Translations under genes and position numbers: made by a program
The notes under the pieces: generated by a model
The model's input: only the letters and a program-made list of their open reading frames with translations
Database searches by the model: none
Told to the model about the DNA's origin: nothing
Part shown: positions 19,561 to 28,952 of the stretch, piece by piece
Layout of the letters: every line of letters starts with the position of its first letter
Numbering within the stretch: the first letter of the stretch is position 1
Source: an uncultured Rhodospirillales bacterium
GTDB taxonomy: Bacteria > Pseudomonadota > Alphaproteobacteria > Acetobacterales > Acetobacteraceae
DNA length: 64,000 nt
Assembly: GCA_903865895.1 (NCBI GenBank)
Contig: CAIPLM010000385.1
Location: 17,809-81,808, forward strand
Reading direction: 5' to 3'

Positions 19561-20340
19561 ATGGGAACGCGGCTGGCGGGGAAAGTGGCGGTTGTGACGG
19601 GGGCGGCGGCACGCGGCGAGGGGGTCGGCAACGGCTCGGCCTCGGCCATGCTGTTCGCCCGCGAAGGGGCGCGGGTGCTGGTGGTCAACCGCAAAATCGA
19701 GCGCGCCGAGGCCCTCGCCGAGACCATCCGTGCCGAGGGCGGTGAGGCGCTGGCCTTCGCCGCCGACGTGACGCAGCTGGAGGCGACGGAGGCGATGGCC
19801 GCATTCGCCATGCAGCGCTTCGGCCGCATCGACATCCTGCACAACAATGTCGGCGTAGGCGCGGCAGGCAATGCCGAGACCATCAGCCTCGAATCCTGGA
19901 ACCGGCTCTACGGCACCAACGTCACCTCCGCCCTGCTCGCCTGCAAGGCGTGCATCCCGCACATGAAGGCGGGCGGCGGCGGCTCGATCCTCAACGTCTC
20001 CTCGGTCGCCGGCATGCACGGCATGCCCGGCATGATGGCCTACACCACCACCAAGGCCGCGCTGCAGGGCCTCACGCTGGCGATCGCTGCCGACTACGCC
20101 ACCGCCGGCATCCGCTGCAACGCGCTGATCGTCGGCACCGTCAACACCCCGCTGGTCGCCAATCTCGGCCCGGAGGCGATGGAACGCCGCCGCCTCGCCG
20201 TGCCGCTGCAGACCGAAGGCACCGGATGGGACGTGGCGCACGCCGCGGTGTTCCTGGCCAGCGACGAGTCGCGCTGGATCACCGGCGTGCTGCTGCCGAT
20301 CGACGGCGGCTTCCTCGCGCTGCGCAACCGGCCGACCTGA
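19561..20340 (+). CDS. SDR family oxidoreductase
   Basis: KVAVVTGAAARGEGVGNGSAS...HNNVGVG...YTTTKAAL; start moved to 19561. Confidence 0.92.
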   Translation: MGTRLAGKVAVVTGAAARGEGVGNGSASAMLFAREGARVLVVNRKIERAEALAETIRAEGGEALAFAADVTQLEATEAMAAFAMQRFGRIDILHNNVGVGAAGNAETISLESWNRLYGTNVTSALLACKACIPHMKAGGGGSILNVSSVAGMHGMPGMMAYTTTKAALQGLTLAIAADYATAGIRCNALIVGTVNTPLVANLGPEAMERRRLAVPLQTEGTGWDVAHAAVFLASDESRWITGVLLPIDGGFLALRNRPT

Positions 20341-20402
20341 AGCGGATTGCGCGAACCGGGGCTCTGCTGCTCTAAAAGACACCGCATTTGGGGGGAACGG
20401 CG

Positions 20403-21293
20403 ATGACCACTGGGCGGATCGGGTCGATGGAAGTGACGCGCATCGAGGAAAGCCACGGGGCAGGCTTCCCGCCCAATTTCCTCCTGCCGGACTGGGACCC
20501 CGCGGTGCTCGACGAGCACCGGGACTGGCTGGTGCCGAACTACTACAACGAGGCGGAGGGCAAGATGGTGTCCTCCATCCACTCCTGGCTCATCCGCACC
20601 GGCAGCCACAACATCCTCATCGACACCTGCTGCGGCAACCACAAGAACCGCCCGGATTTCCCGCGCTTCCACATGCGGGACACCCCCTATCTTGACCGCC
20701 TCAAGGCCGCCGGCGTGGCGCGCGAGGAGGTGGATTTCGTGATGTGCACCCATCTCCACGTCGACCATGTCGGCTGGAACACTCACCTGGTGGACGGCAA
20801 GTGGCTTCCCACCTTCCCCAACGCCAAATACGTGTTCTCCCAGGTGGAGCGCGACTACTGGGACCCCGCGCGCAACCCCGGCCTCAATGACAGCGCCAAG
20901 CGCATCTTCGAGGACAGCCTGGCCCCTGTGCTCGATGCCGGCCTCGCCCAGACCGTCAACATGACCGACCAGATCGGCGACAATCTGCTGATCGAGCCCG
21001 CCCCCGGCCACGCGCCCGGCCATGTCATCTTCCGCCTGCTCGATGGCGGCGATGAGGGCGTGTTCATCGGCGACGTGATGCACCACCCGATCCAGGTCTA
21101 TCGCCCGGAATGGTCGAGCGGCTTCGATACCGATCCGCGTATGGCCGAAGCCTCGCGCCGCCGTGTGCTCGATCACTGCGCGGACTGCAACGCGCGCGTT
21201 TTCCCCGCCCATTTCGGCACGCCGCATCTCGGCCGGGTGAAGCGCAAAGGCAGCGGCTACCGCTTCGAGTTCGACCATGGGGAGGGCGCGTGA
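20403..21293 (+). CDS. MBL-fold metallo-hydrolase
   Basis: CTHLHVDHVGWN metal-binding motif, GHAPGHVIF. Confidence 0.9.
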   Translation: MTTGRIGSMEVTRIEESHGAGFPPNFLLPDWDPAVLDEHRDWLVPNYYNEAEGKMVSSIHSWLIRTGSHNILIDTCCGNHKNRPDFPRFHMRDTPYLDRLKAAGVAREEVDFVMCTHLHVDHVGWNTHLVDGKWLPTFPNAKYVFSQVERDYWDPARNPGLNDSAKRIFEDSLAPVLDAGLAQTVNMTDQIGDNLLIEPAPGHAPGHVIFRLLDGGDEGVFIGDVMHHPIQVYRPEWSSGFDTDPRMAEASRRRVLDHCADCNARVFPAHFGTPHLGRVKRKGSGYRFEFDHGEGA

Positions 21294-22039
21294 GCGACGT
21301 GAGCGATCTCCCGCGCTCGATCGAGCTCGAAGGCGCCTCCAACCTCCGCGATCTCGGCGGCTACCGCACAAAGGACGGCGCGCGCGTCCGCTTCGGCCGC
21401 GTCTTCCGCTCGGCCCGGCTCTCCGACATCACCGCGGCGGACGCCGAACGCATCCGCGCCTCCGGCATCGGCCGTATCGCCGATCTGCGCGGCCCCGGCG
21501 AGCAGCAGGCCGCCCCCACCAAACTCACCGGGGTGGAAATCCACGACCTCTCGATCGACCCCTCGCTCGGCACCGCGCTGCGCGCCCTCTCCGAACAAGG
21601 CGATGCCGCCCGCCTCCCCATCCAGCAACTCATGGCCGAAGCCTATGCCGCCTACGCGCTGACCTGGAACCACCGCTACGCACGCCTGTTCGAGTTGCTT
21701 CTGGCGCCCGACGCCCCTGCTTTGCTGTTCCACTGCACCGCCGGGAAGGACCGCACCGGCTTCGGTGCCGCCCTCATCCTCGCCGCCCTCGGCGTCGATC
21801 GCGCCACCATCCAGGCCGACTACCTCGCCACAAGCCGCCTCTGGCGCGGCCAGGCCGGCGTCAGCACCAGCCTCACCCCGATCGCCGCCGAGGTACTGAC
21901 CAGCGTGGAGCCGATGTTCCTCGATGCCGCCTTCGCCGCGATGACGACGGCGCATGGTAGCCTCGATGCCTACCTCGAAGCCCGCATCGGCCTCGATGCC
22001 GGGCGCCGCGCGGCCTTGCGCGACGCCCTGCTGGAGTAG
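21290..22039 (+). CDS. Tyrosine-protein phosphatase (DSP/Y-phosphatase-like)
   Basis: SNLRDLGGYRTKDG...LLFHCTAGKDRTGFGAALIL (HCX5R); GTG start overlaps MBL stop. Confidence 0.9.
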   Translation: MSDVSDLPRSIELEGASNLRDLGGYRTKDGARVRFGRVFRSARLSDITAADAERIRASGIGRIADLRGPGEQQAAPTKLTGVEIHDLSIDPSLGTALRALSEQGDAARLPIQQLMAEAYAAYALTWNHRYARLFELLLAPDAPALLFHCTAGKDRTGFGAALILAALGVDRATIQADYLATSRLWRGQAGVSTSLTPIAAEVLTSVEPMFLDAAFAAMTTAHGSLDAYLEARIGLDAGRRAALRDALLE

Positions 22040-22042
22040 CGG

Positions 22043-23017
22043 CTACAGCCCCTCGAACAGCGCCGTGGTGATGTAGCGCTCGGCGAAAGAGGGGATGATG
22101 GTGACGATCCGCTTACCGGCCATCTCCGGCCGCTTCGCCACCTTCAGCGTCGCTGCCAATGCTGCGCCCGAGGAAATGCCGCCGGGAATGCCCTCGCGGG
22201 CGGCCAGCCGGCGGGCCCAGTGGAAGGTCTCCTCGTTGGTGACCTGCACGACCTCGTCGATCACGCTGCGGTCCAGCACGTCCGGCACGAAGCCGGCGCC
22301 GATGCCCTGGATCGGGTGGGGTGCCGGGCTGCCGCCGGAGAGTACCGGGCTGGCCGCCGGCTCGACGGCGAACATCTTGAGCCCGGGCTTGCGCGGCTTC
22401 AGCACCTGGCCGATGCCGGTCAGCGTGCCGCCGGTGCCGATGCCGCTCACGACAGCGTCCACCTCGCCGGCGGTGTCGTACCAGATTTCCTCGGCCGTGG
22501 TGCGCCGATGGATGGCGGGGTTGTCGGGGTTGCCGAACTGGTCGGGCTTCACCGCGCCGGGGGTGGCGGCGAGAATTTCATTAGCCTTCGCGATGGCGCC
22601 GTTCATGCCCCTCTCGCGCGGCGTCAGCACGAGTTCCGCGCCAAGATAGGCCAGCATTTTGCGCCGCTCGATCGACACGCTCTCCGGCATCGTCAGGATC
22701 AGCTTGTAGCCACGCGCCGCGCAGACGAAAGCGAGGCCGATGCCGGTATTGCCCGAGGTCGGCTCGACGATCACCGCACCCGGCCCGATGGCGCCGCGTT
22801 CTTCCAGCGCCACGATCATGTTGACGCCGATGCGGTCCTTCACCGAGGCGATCGGGTTGAAGAATTCGAGCTTGAGGCAGATATCCGCCGTCACCCCCTC
22901 ATCGGCGCAGATCTGCGGGATGCGCACCAGCGGCGTGTTGCCGATGGTCTCGGCGATGCTGTCATAGATGCGGCCGCGCAGCGGGCGGTCGAGCACGAGG
23001 GGTTTGTGGCTGGACAT
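22043..23017 (-). CDS. cysK: Cysteine synthase A
   Basis: [11 protein letters not shown]...[37 protein letters not shown]-dependent beta family. Confidence 0.93.
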   Translation of the reverse strand: MSSHKPLVLDRPLRGRIYDSIAETIGNTPLVRIPQICADEGVTADICLKLEFFNPIASVKDRIGVNMIVALEERGAIGPGAVIVEPTSGNTGIGLAFVCAARGYKLILTMPESVSIERRKMLAYLGAELVLTPRERGMNGAIAKANEILAATPGAVKPDQFGNPDNPAIHRRTTAEEIWYDTAGEVDAVVSGIGTGGTLTGIGQVLKPRKPGLKMFAVEPAASPVLSGGSPAPHPIQGIGAGFVPDVLDRSVIDEVVQVTNEETFHWARRLAAREGIPGGISSGAALAATLKVAKRPEMAGKRIVTIIPSFAERYITTALFEGL

Positions 23018-23062
23018 TCGGGGCCTCCATTCCTTGGTTGGCGCGAAGCTTATCCGGCGCCC

Positions 23063-23091
23063 GCCGCCGCACCAAACGAAATTGCGGCGGC
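23063..23091. promoter_or_regulatory. Inverted repeat in divergent cysK / ABC-transporter promoter region
   Basis: GCCGCCGCA-N11-TGCGGCGGC perfect 9-bp arms. Confidence 0.5.
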
Positions 23092-23155
23092 GCCCTTGCC
23101 CCGGCCGGCGCCGCGCGGCATCGTCCTGTCACGACTTATCCCCGGGAGCTTCACA

Positions 23156-23989
23156 ATGATTCTTCGCCGCATCGCGCTCGCGGTCGCGCTCACGTTTCCG
23201 CTCGCCGCCATCGCCCAGCCGCTGCGCACCGGCGTGGATGGCACCTTCGCGCCGCACGCCATGCCCAAGCTCGGCGGCGGCGGCATCGAGGGCTTCCAGA
23301 TCGACCTCTTCACCGAGGCCGCCCGCCGGATGAAGCGCGAGATCACCATCGAGAGCACCAGCTTCTCGGGCCTCATCCCCGGCCTGATGTCCGGCCGGTA
23401 TGACTTCATCGCCGCGCCGACCACGGTGACGAAGGAGCGGGCGGAGAACATGCTGTTCACCTCCGGCTACCTCTGGACCGCCTTCCAGTTCGGCATCAAG
23501 AAGGGCGCCGCACCCATCAAATCCTGGGAGGATCTGAAGGGCAAAGCCGTCTCGGTCAACAAGGGCACGCCCTATGAGACGCTGTCCAAGCAGATGGGCG
23601 AGAAGATCGGCTTCACCGTGCAAGTCTATGACACCCAGCCGGACGCCACCCAGGCGGTACTCTCGGGCCGCGCCTATGCCACGCTCGGCGGCAATACGGT
23701 GATCAAATACACCGCCTCCAAGAACCCGCAATTCGTCGCCGACCTGGTGTTGACGGAGAGCAAGGCACACTGGGCCGCCCCCTTCCGCAAGGACAGCGTG
23801 GCCCTGCGCAACCAGATGCAGGACGCGCTGGACTGCATGAAGAAGGACGGCACCATCGCCAAGTTGTCCGAGAAGTGGTTCGGCGCCGCCCCGGCCGCGG
23901 ATGACCTGGAGAACACCATCACCCCCGGCTACGGCGTGCCCGGCATGCCCAGCTATGACCCGACCCCGCATGCCCTGACTTGCGGGTGA
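23156..23989 (+). CDS. Amino-acid-type ABC transporter substrate-binding protein
   Basis: Signal peptide [24 protein letters not shown]_bac_3-like; followed by ATPase and permeases. Confidence 0.9.
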   Translation: MILRRIALAVALTFPLAAIAQPLRTGVDGTFAPHAMPKLGGGGIEGFQIDLFTEAARRMKREITIESTSFSGLIPGLMSGRYDFIAAPTTVTKERAENMLFTSGYLWTAFQFGIKKGAAPIKSWEDLKGKAVSVNKGTPYETLSKQMGEKIGFTVQVYDTQPDATQAVLSGRAYATLGGNTVIKYTASKNPQFVADLVLTESKAHWAAPFRKDSVALRNQMQDALDCMKKDGTIAKLSEKWFGAAPAADDLENTITPGYGVPGMPSYDPTPHALTCG

Positions 23990-24717
23990 TGATCCAAGCA
24001 AAGGGGATCCATAAGCAGTTCGGCGCCCTTCACGTCTTGAAGGGCGTCGATCTCGACGTGGCCGAGCGGGAGCTGGTGTTCATCATCGGCCCCTCCGGCT
24101 CCGGCAAATCCACCATGCTGCGCTGCCTCAACCGGTTGGAAGTGCCGACTGCGGGCAGCGTGGTGGTGGACGGGATTGACCTGCTGGATCCCCGCACCGA
24201 CCTCAACCACGCCCGCCAGCGCATCGGCATGGTGTTCCAGTCCTTCAACCTCTACCCGCATATGACGGCGCTGGGGAATGTGACGCTGGCGCTGCGCAAG
24301 GTGGCCGGCAAGTCCCGCGCCGAGGCGGACGAGATCGGCCATGCCGCGCTTGCCCGCGTCGGCCTCGCCGAGCGCGCCGATCACCGGCCGGGCCAGCTTT
24401 CGGGCGGCCAGCAGCAGCGCGTCGCGATCGCGCGGGCCATCGCGCTCGAGCCCCGCGTGATGCTGTTCGACGAGCCGACCTCGGCGCTCGACCCTGAGCT
24501 GGTCGGCAGCGTGCTCGGCGTGATGCGCTCCTTGCGCGAAAGCGGCATGACGATGGTGGTGGTGAGCCACGAAATGGGCTTCGCCCGCGCGGCAGCCGAC
24601 CGCGTGCTGTTCATGGATGACGGGCTGATCGTCGAGCAGGGACCGCCGGCGCAGATTTTCGAGGCGCCCGTGCACGCCCGCACCCGCGGCTTCATCAGCC
24701 AGATCCAGCGCCACTGA
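23989..24717 (+). CDS. Amino-acid ABC transporter ATP-binding protein
   Basis: [46 protein letters not shown]. Confidence 0.95.
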   Translation: MIQAKGIHKQFGALHVLKGVDLDVAERELVFIIGPSGSGKSTMLRCLNRLEVPTAGSVVVDGIDLLDPRTDLNHARQRIGMVFQSFNLYPHMTALGNVTLALRKVAGKSRAEADEIGHAALARVGLAERADHRPGQLSGGQQQRVAIARAIALEPRVMLFDEPTSALDPELVGSVLGVMRSLRESGMTMVVVSHEMGFARAAADRVLFMDDGLIVEQGPPAQIFEAPVHARTRGFISQIQRH

Positions 24718-24730
24718 TGGCAATTCTGTG

Positions 24731-25402
24731 ATGGGGGGCTGGGAGCGCTTCGCCGAGACCTTCCTCAACGCGAAGGTGATGGAACGCTACTGGCCAGATA
24801 TCGTCGCCGGCCTCGGCACCACCATCGAACTCGCCGCGCTGATCGTGCTGAGCGGGCTGGCCGCCGGGCTGGCGCTGGCGGTGCTGCGCAGCTTCGGCGT
24901 CCGTGTAGTGAACTGGGCGATCGTCTTTGTTGTGGACCTGTTTCGCGCCTTGCCGCCGCTAGTGATCATCGTGTTGATCTATTTCGGCCTGCCGAGCATC
25001 GACGTCGTGCCCTCCGGCTTCGTCTCCACCTGGCTCAGCCTGGCGCTGGTGCTGATGGCCTTCTCGGAAGAGATTTTCTGGGCCGGCATCACCGCCATTC
25101 CGCGCGGCCAGTGGGAGGCGGCGCGCTCCACCGGGCTCGGCTTCGGCGAGACGCTCGCGCATGTCATCCTGCCCCAGGCGCTGCGCATCACCATCCCGCC
25201 ACTCACCAACCGCACCATCGCCATCACCAAGGGCACCGCCTTGGGCTCGGTGGTGGCGGTGACGGAGATCCTCGGACAGGCCTCCTCGGCGGTGTCGAAC
25301 AGCTACAACCCCTCCCCACTGACCCTCGGCGCCGCGGCCTACCTCGTCCTGTTCCTGCCGGTGGTCATTTTCGGCCGTTGGGTGGAGCGGAAGTTCCGAT
25401 GA
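24731..25402 (+). CDS. Amino-acid ABC transporter permease
   Basis: HisM/GlnP-like permease; GTTIELAALIVLSG...EAARSTGLGFGETLAHVILPQALR. Confidence 0.93.
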   Translation: MGGWERFAETFLNAKVMERYWPDIVAGLGTTIELAALIVLSGLAAGLALAVLRSFGVRVVNWAIVFVVDLFRALPPLVIIVLIYFGLPSIDVVPSGFVSTWLSLALVLMAFSEEIFWAGITAIPRGQWEAARSTGLGFGETLAHVILPQALRITIPPLTNRTIAITKGTALGSVVAVTEILGQASSAVSNSYNPSPLTLGAAAYLVLFLPVVIFGRWVERKFR

Positions 25403-25447
25403 TGCGATCGCGAAGCGCCGGAGGTGCGAAGCGTGAATCGCATCGTC
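25398..25447. repeat. Intergenic palindromic element between the two permease genes
   Basis: GATGCGAT (25401-25408) / ATCGCATC (25437-25444) arms enclosing direct repeat GCGAAGCG x2. Confidence 0.6.
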
Positions 25448-25457
25448 CCAACACGCC

Positions 25458-26120
25458 ATGATCGACACCTTCTTCAACGCCACAATCATGGCGCAGGCTT
25501 GGCCGATCATCCTCGCCGGGCTCGGCAATACGCTGGCGCTGTCGCTGATGGTGGTGCCGCTCGGGCTCGCCGGCGGCATGGCCCTCGCGCTGCTCTCCAC
25601 GCTGCGCTCGCCCTGGGTGCGCTGGCCGCTGATGGCCTGGGTGGATTTCTTCCGCGCCTTCCCGCCCCTCGTGCTGCTGATCTTCCTCTATGCCGGGCTG
25701 CCCTTCGCCGGGCTGGAGCTCGGCGGCTTCGCCTGCGTCGGCATCGCCTTCTTCCTCAACACCGGCGCCTATTACGGCGAGGTGCTGCGGGCGGGCATCG
25801 AGAGCGTGGCCCCCGGCCAGATCGAGGCGGCGCGTTCCACCGGCCTCACCCGCCTCCAGGCGCTGATATGGATCGTGTTGCCACAGGCCGTGCGCGCCGT
25901 GCTGCCGGACCTGCTCTCCAACACGCTCGAAGTGGTGAAGCTAACCTCGCTCGCATCCGTGGTGGCGCTGCCCGAATTGCTGTTCCAGGCCCGTCAGGCA
26001 CAAAGCCTGACCTACAACCCGACGCCCATCGTCGCCGCGGCGGTGGTGTATTTCCTGTTGCTGTGGCCGCTGGTACGCCTGCTCAGCCGGCTGGAGAACC
26101 GCGCCGTGGCCGCTCGCTAA
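25458..26120 (+). CDS. Amino-acid ABC transporter permease
   Basis: GNTLALSLMVVPLG...EAARSTGLTRLQALIWIVLPQAVR. Confidence 0.93.
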   Translation: MIDTFFNATIMAQAWPIILAGLGNTLALSLMVVPLGLAGGMALALLSTLRSPWVRWPLMAWVDFFRAFPPLVLLIFLYAGLPFAGLELGGFACVGIAFFLNTGAYYGEVLRAGIESVAPGQIEAARSTGLTRLQALIWIVLPQAVRAVLPDLLSNTLEVVKLTSLASVVALPELLFQARQAQSLTYNPTPIVAAAVVYFLLLWPLVRLLSRLENRAVAAR

Positions 26121-26956
26121 CGCGCTTCGGCCTGCTCCTCACGCGCCCGCTTGGCCTCTTCCGCCGCGCGCAGCCGCTGCGCCTTCACCAACCGCAGCGC
26201 CAGCTTGCCGCTGACCGCGACCCAGGCAAAATCGGTCAGCGCGCTGACCAGGGTGGACAGCGAGGTGCTGACGATGTCCAGCACCATCGCCGCGCCCGAG
26301 CCGGCACGCAGATCGAGCAGGTTGAAGCTCGAAATAAACCCGCCGGACACCACCAGATTCGGCAGATAGACCAGGAACATCGTGGTCAGCACTGGCACCG
26401 CCGCCCAGCGCGTATAAGCGAAGGAAGTGTCCATCGCCTGCGGCTTGCTGCCGGTGGCCGCCATCGCGCCGGCGATCGCCAAGCGTCCGATCAACCAGAA
26501 AGACCCCGCCTTGACCAGGGCGGCGAAGCTCACCGCGCCGAACACTGCGAAGCGCCGCAGCCCGACGCGGGGAATGATATCGAGTCCGAGTGCGAAGGGA
26601 ACCGCGCCGAGCAGGCTGATCACCGCCAATATCGCCAGCATCATCGCCACCCGGCGCGTCCGCACGTCCCATTGCCAGTAGCGCCGCTCGCGGTCGCCCA
26701 GCACGGCGAAGCGGTAGATCGCGGTCCAGACCGGGGCCAGCACCAGCGTCAGAAGCAACGCGGTTAGCCAGGTTACCAACAGGCCGGAGAGCCAGAACGG
26801 CAGCGGCAGACGCAGCAGGCCCGAGGCGCCGGTCGCCGAGGCCAGCCCGTAGCCGCCCAAGACGCCCACGAACATGCCAGGGCGAACCCGAACGAAGCTA
26901 AGGGCCGATTTCAGCCCTTCGCCAATCGTCGGAAAAATCGGGAACAAGGCGGCCAT
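26117..26956 (-). CDS. Integral membrane protein of unknown function
   Basis: 279 aa, multiple hydrophobic segments, coding-like composition; C-terminal charged tail. Confidence 0.75.
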   Translation of the reverse strand: MAALFPIFPTIGEGLKSALSFVRVRPGMFVGVLGGYGLASATGASGLLRLPLPFWLSGLLVTWLTALLLTLVLAPVWTAIYRFAVLGDRERRYWQWDVRTRRVAMMLAILAVISLLGAVPFALGLDIIPRVGLRRFAVFGAVSFAALVKAGSFWLIGRLAIAGAMAATGSKPQAMDTSFAYTRWAAVPVLTTMFLVYLPNLVVSGGFISSFNLLDLRAGSGAAMVLDIVSTSLSTLVSALTDFAWVAVSGKLALRLVKAQRLRAAEEAKRAREEQAEAR

Positions 26957-26977
26957 GCCGCGGACTCGCCGCCAGCC

Positions 26978-27388
26978 TCAGCGCTGGCGCCAGGGCTGGC
27001 CGTTGGCCTTCCACCCCGAGATCTGCCCGCGATGCCCCTCGCCGTCCGGCGTGCCCTCGAAGCCGTCAGCCACGTTGTAGCTGTGGGGAAACCCCGCCGC
27101 GATGGCCGCCGAGGCCGCCGCGAGGCTGCGCACGCCGCTGCGGCAGAGGAAATAGATATGGTGCTCCGGCGTGAAACCGGCGGCGCGCAGCTGGTCGATG
27201 AACTGCGCGTTCACTGCCATGGTCGGGAAAACCTGCCAGGGAATCAGCACTGGCTGCTTGCCCGCGGCAGTGAGATCGGCGAGGCCGACATAGGTCCATT
27301 CCGCATCGGTGCGGACATCGACGAGCTGGGCCTGCGGGTCATTTTGCAGCGCGGCCCAGACGTCGGCAGTGTGGATGTTGTCGACCAT
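26978..27388 (-). CDS. Rhodanese-like domain protein
   Basis: LVDVRTDAEW...YFLCRSGVRSLAAA active-site loop. Confidence 0.9.
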   Translation of the reverse strand: MVDNIHTADVWAALQNDPQAQLVDVRTDAEWTYVGLADLTAAGKQPVLIPWQVFPTMAVNAQFIDQLRAAGFTPEHHIYFLCRSGVRSLAAASAAIAAGFPHSYNVADGFEGTPDGEGHRGQISGWKANGQPWRQR

Positions 27389-27482
27389 GCAAGACGCCCC
27401 CATGATATCGGCATGAGATCGCACGCCACGGGCGCGCATTCAACCCGTCTGAGACCACAGAGCGACCGGAGGCGCAACAGAC

Positions 27483-28496
27483 ATGTCAGGCACCGCACGC
27501 GTGAGCGTCCCCCCCCCGATCGCGGGGGACCTCGCTGCCGCCATCGGCAACACCCCCCTCATCCGCCTGCGCCGCGCCTCCGAGGCCACTGGATGCACCA
27601 TTCTCGGCAAAGCCGAATTCATGAACCCCGGCGGCTCGGTGAAGGACCGTGCGGGGCTGGCCATCATCGCCGACGCCGAGGCCTCCGGCCGCCTCAGGCC
27701 CGGCGGCACCATCGTGGAGGGCACGGCGGGGAATACCGGTATCGGCCTCACTTTGGTCGGCAATGCCCGCGGCTACCGCTCGGTGATCGTGATGCCGGAG
27801 ACCCAGAGCCGCGAGAAGATCGACTTCCTGCGCATGATTGGCGCCGACCTGCGGCTGGTGCCGGCCAAGCCGTTCAAGGACCCCGGCAACTACGTGCATG
27901 TGTCGCGCCGGCTCGCCGAGGAATTGCAGGGCGTATGGGCTAACCAGTTCGACAATCTGGCAAATCGGGAAGGCCATCGCGAAACCACCGGCCCCGAGAT
28001 CTGGCATCAGACCGCGGGCGGCATCGATGCCTTTACCTGCGCCTGCGGCACCGGCGGCACGCTGGCTGGCGTGGCCATGGCGCTCAAGGCGCGCAACCCC
28101 AAGGTGCGCATCGTGCTAGCCGACCCCGAGGGCTCCTGCCTCTATGGCTGGGTGAAATCGGGGGACCTCACCGTCACCGGCAACTCGATCACCGAGGGCA
28201 TCGGCCAGGGCCGGGTGCCCGGCAACCTCGAAGGTGTGCAGATCGATGACGCCGTGCGCATCCCCGACGCCGAGGCGCTGGAGCAGGTGTTCGACCTGCT
28301 GATCCATGAGGGCCTCTCCATCGGCGGCTCGGCCGGCATCAACGTCGCAGCAGCGATCCGGGTCGCCCGCGCGATGGGGCCCGGTCACACGATTGTGACC
28401 ATCCTGTGCGACGGCGGCGCGCGCTACCAGTCCAAGCTCTTCAACCCGGAGTTCCTGCGCGAGAAGGGCCTCCCTACCCCCCCATGGATGTCCTGA
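27483..28496 (+). CDS. Second cysteine synthase / CysK paralogue
   Basis: IGNTPLIRLRRASEATG...GGSVKDRAGLAII...TAGNTGIGLTLVGNARGYRSVIVMPETQS. Confidence 0.93.
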   Translation: MSGTARVSVPPPIAGDLAAAIGNTPLIRLRRASEATGCTILGKAEFMNPGGSVKDRAGLAIIADAEASGRLRPGGTIVEGTAGNTGIGLTLVGNARGYRSVIVMPETQSREKIDFLRMIGADLRLVPAKPFKDPGNYVHVSRRLAEELQGVWANQFDNLANREGHRETTGPEIWHQTAGGIDAFTCACGTGGTLAGVAMALKARNPKVRIVLADPEGSCLYGWVKSGDLTVTGNSITEGIGQGRVPGNLEGVQIDDAVRIPDAEALEQVFDLLIHEGLSIGGSAGINVAAAIRVARAMGPGHTIVTILCDGGARYQSKLFNPEFLREKGLPTPPWMS

Positions 28497-28924
28497 TGAC
28501 CGATCTGCTCAAGCAGGCGACCGACGCCGGTATCGCCAACTTCACCGCCACCTCCGGCCGCGTGCCCGACAGCTTTCAACTGCTCGCCAAGCACGCGCCG
28601 GCGGCCTTCGCTGGCTACGGCCTTATCCGCAGCGCCCTGATGAAGGACAGCAGCGCCGAGGGCGGGCTCGACCTCAAGACCAAGGAGTTCATCTACGTCC
28701 TGCTCGACGTGCTGCGCGGGGACCTCAAGGGCGCCCTCTCCCACGCCGGCAACGCGATGAAGCTCGGCCTGACCTTGCCGGAACTCGCGGATGGGCTCGT
28801 GCAGGTCATCATGGTCGGCGGCATCAACACCTGGAACATGCACGGCCAAGAGGTGATGAAGGCCTGCGAAGCCATGGTCGAACCGCCGGCGGTGCGCGAG
28901 CCAGTCGAAGGCGGGATGCGCTAG
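28496..28924 (+). CDS. Carboxymuconolactone decarboxylase family protein
   Basis: LDLKTKEFIYVLLDVLRGDLKGALSHAGNAMKLGLTLPELADGLVQVIMVGG; ATGA overlap with cysK paralogue. Confidence 0.75.
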   Translation: MTDLLKQATDAGIANFTATSGRVPDSFQLLAKHAPAAFAGYGLIRSALMKDSSAEGGLDLKTKEFIYVLLDVLRGDLKGALSHAGNAMKLGLTLPELADGLVQVIMVGGINTWNMHGQEVMKACEAMVEPPAVREPVEGGMR

Positions 28925-28952
28925 GCCGTCATCAGATTCTGCCCGGCGGGCT

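Noticed and set aside
19561-20340. 687-aa ORF (18277-20340) as a fusion protein
   Set aside because: Only the C-terminal SDR portion is real; the preceding part is an off-frame read through rmd and antisense PAP2.
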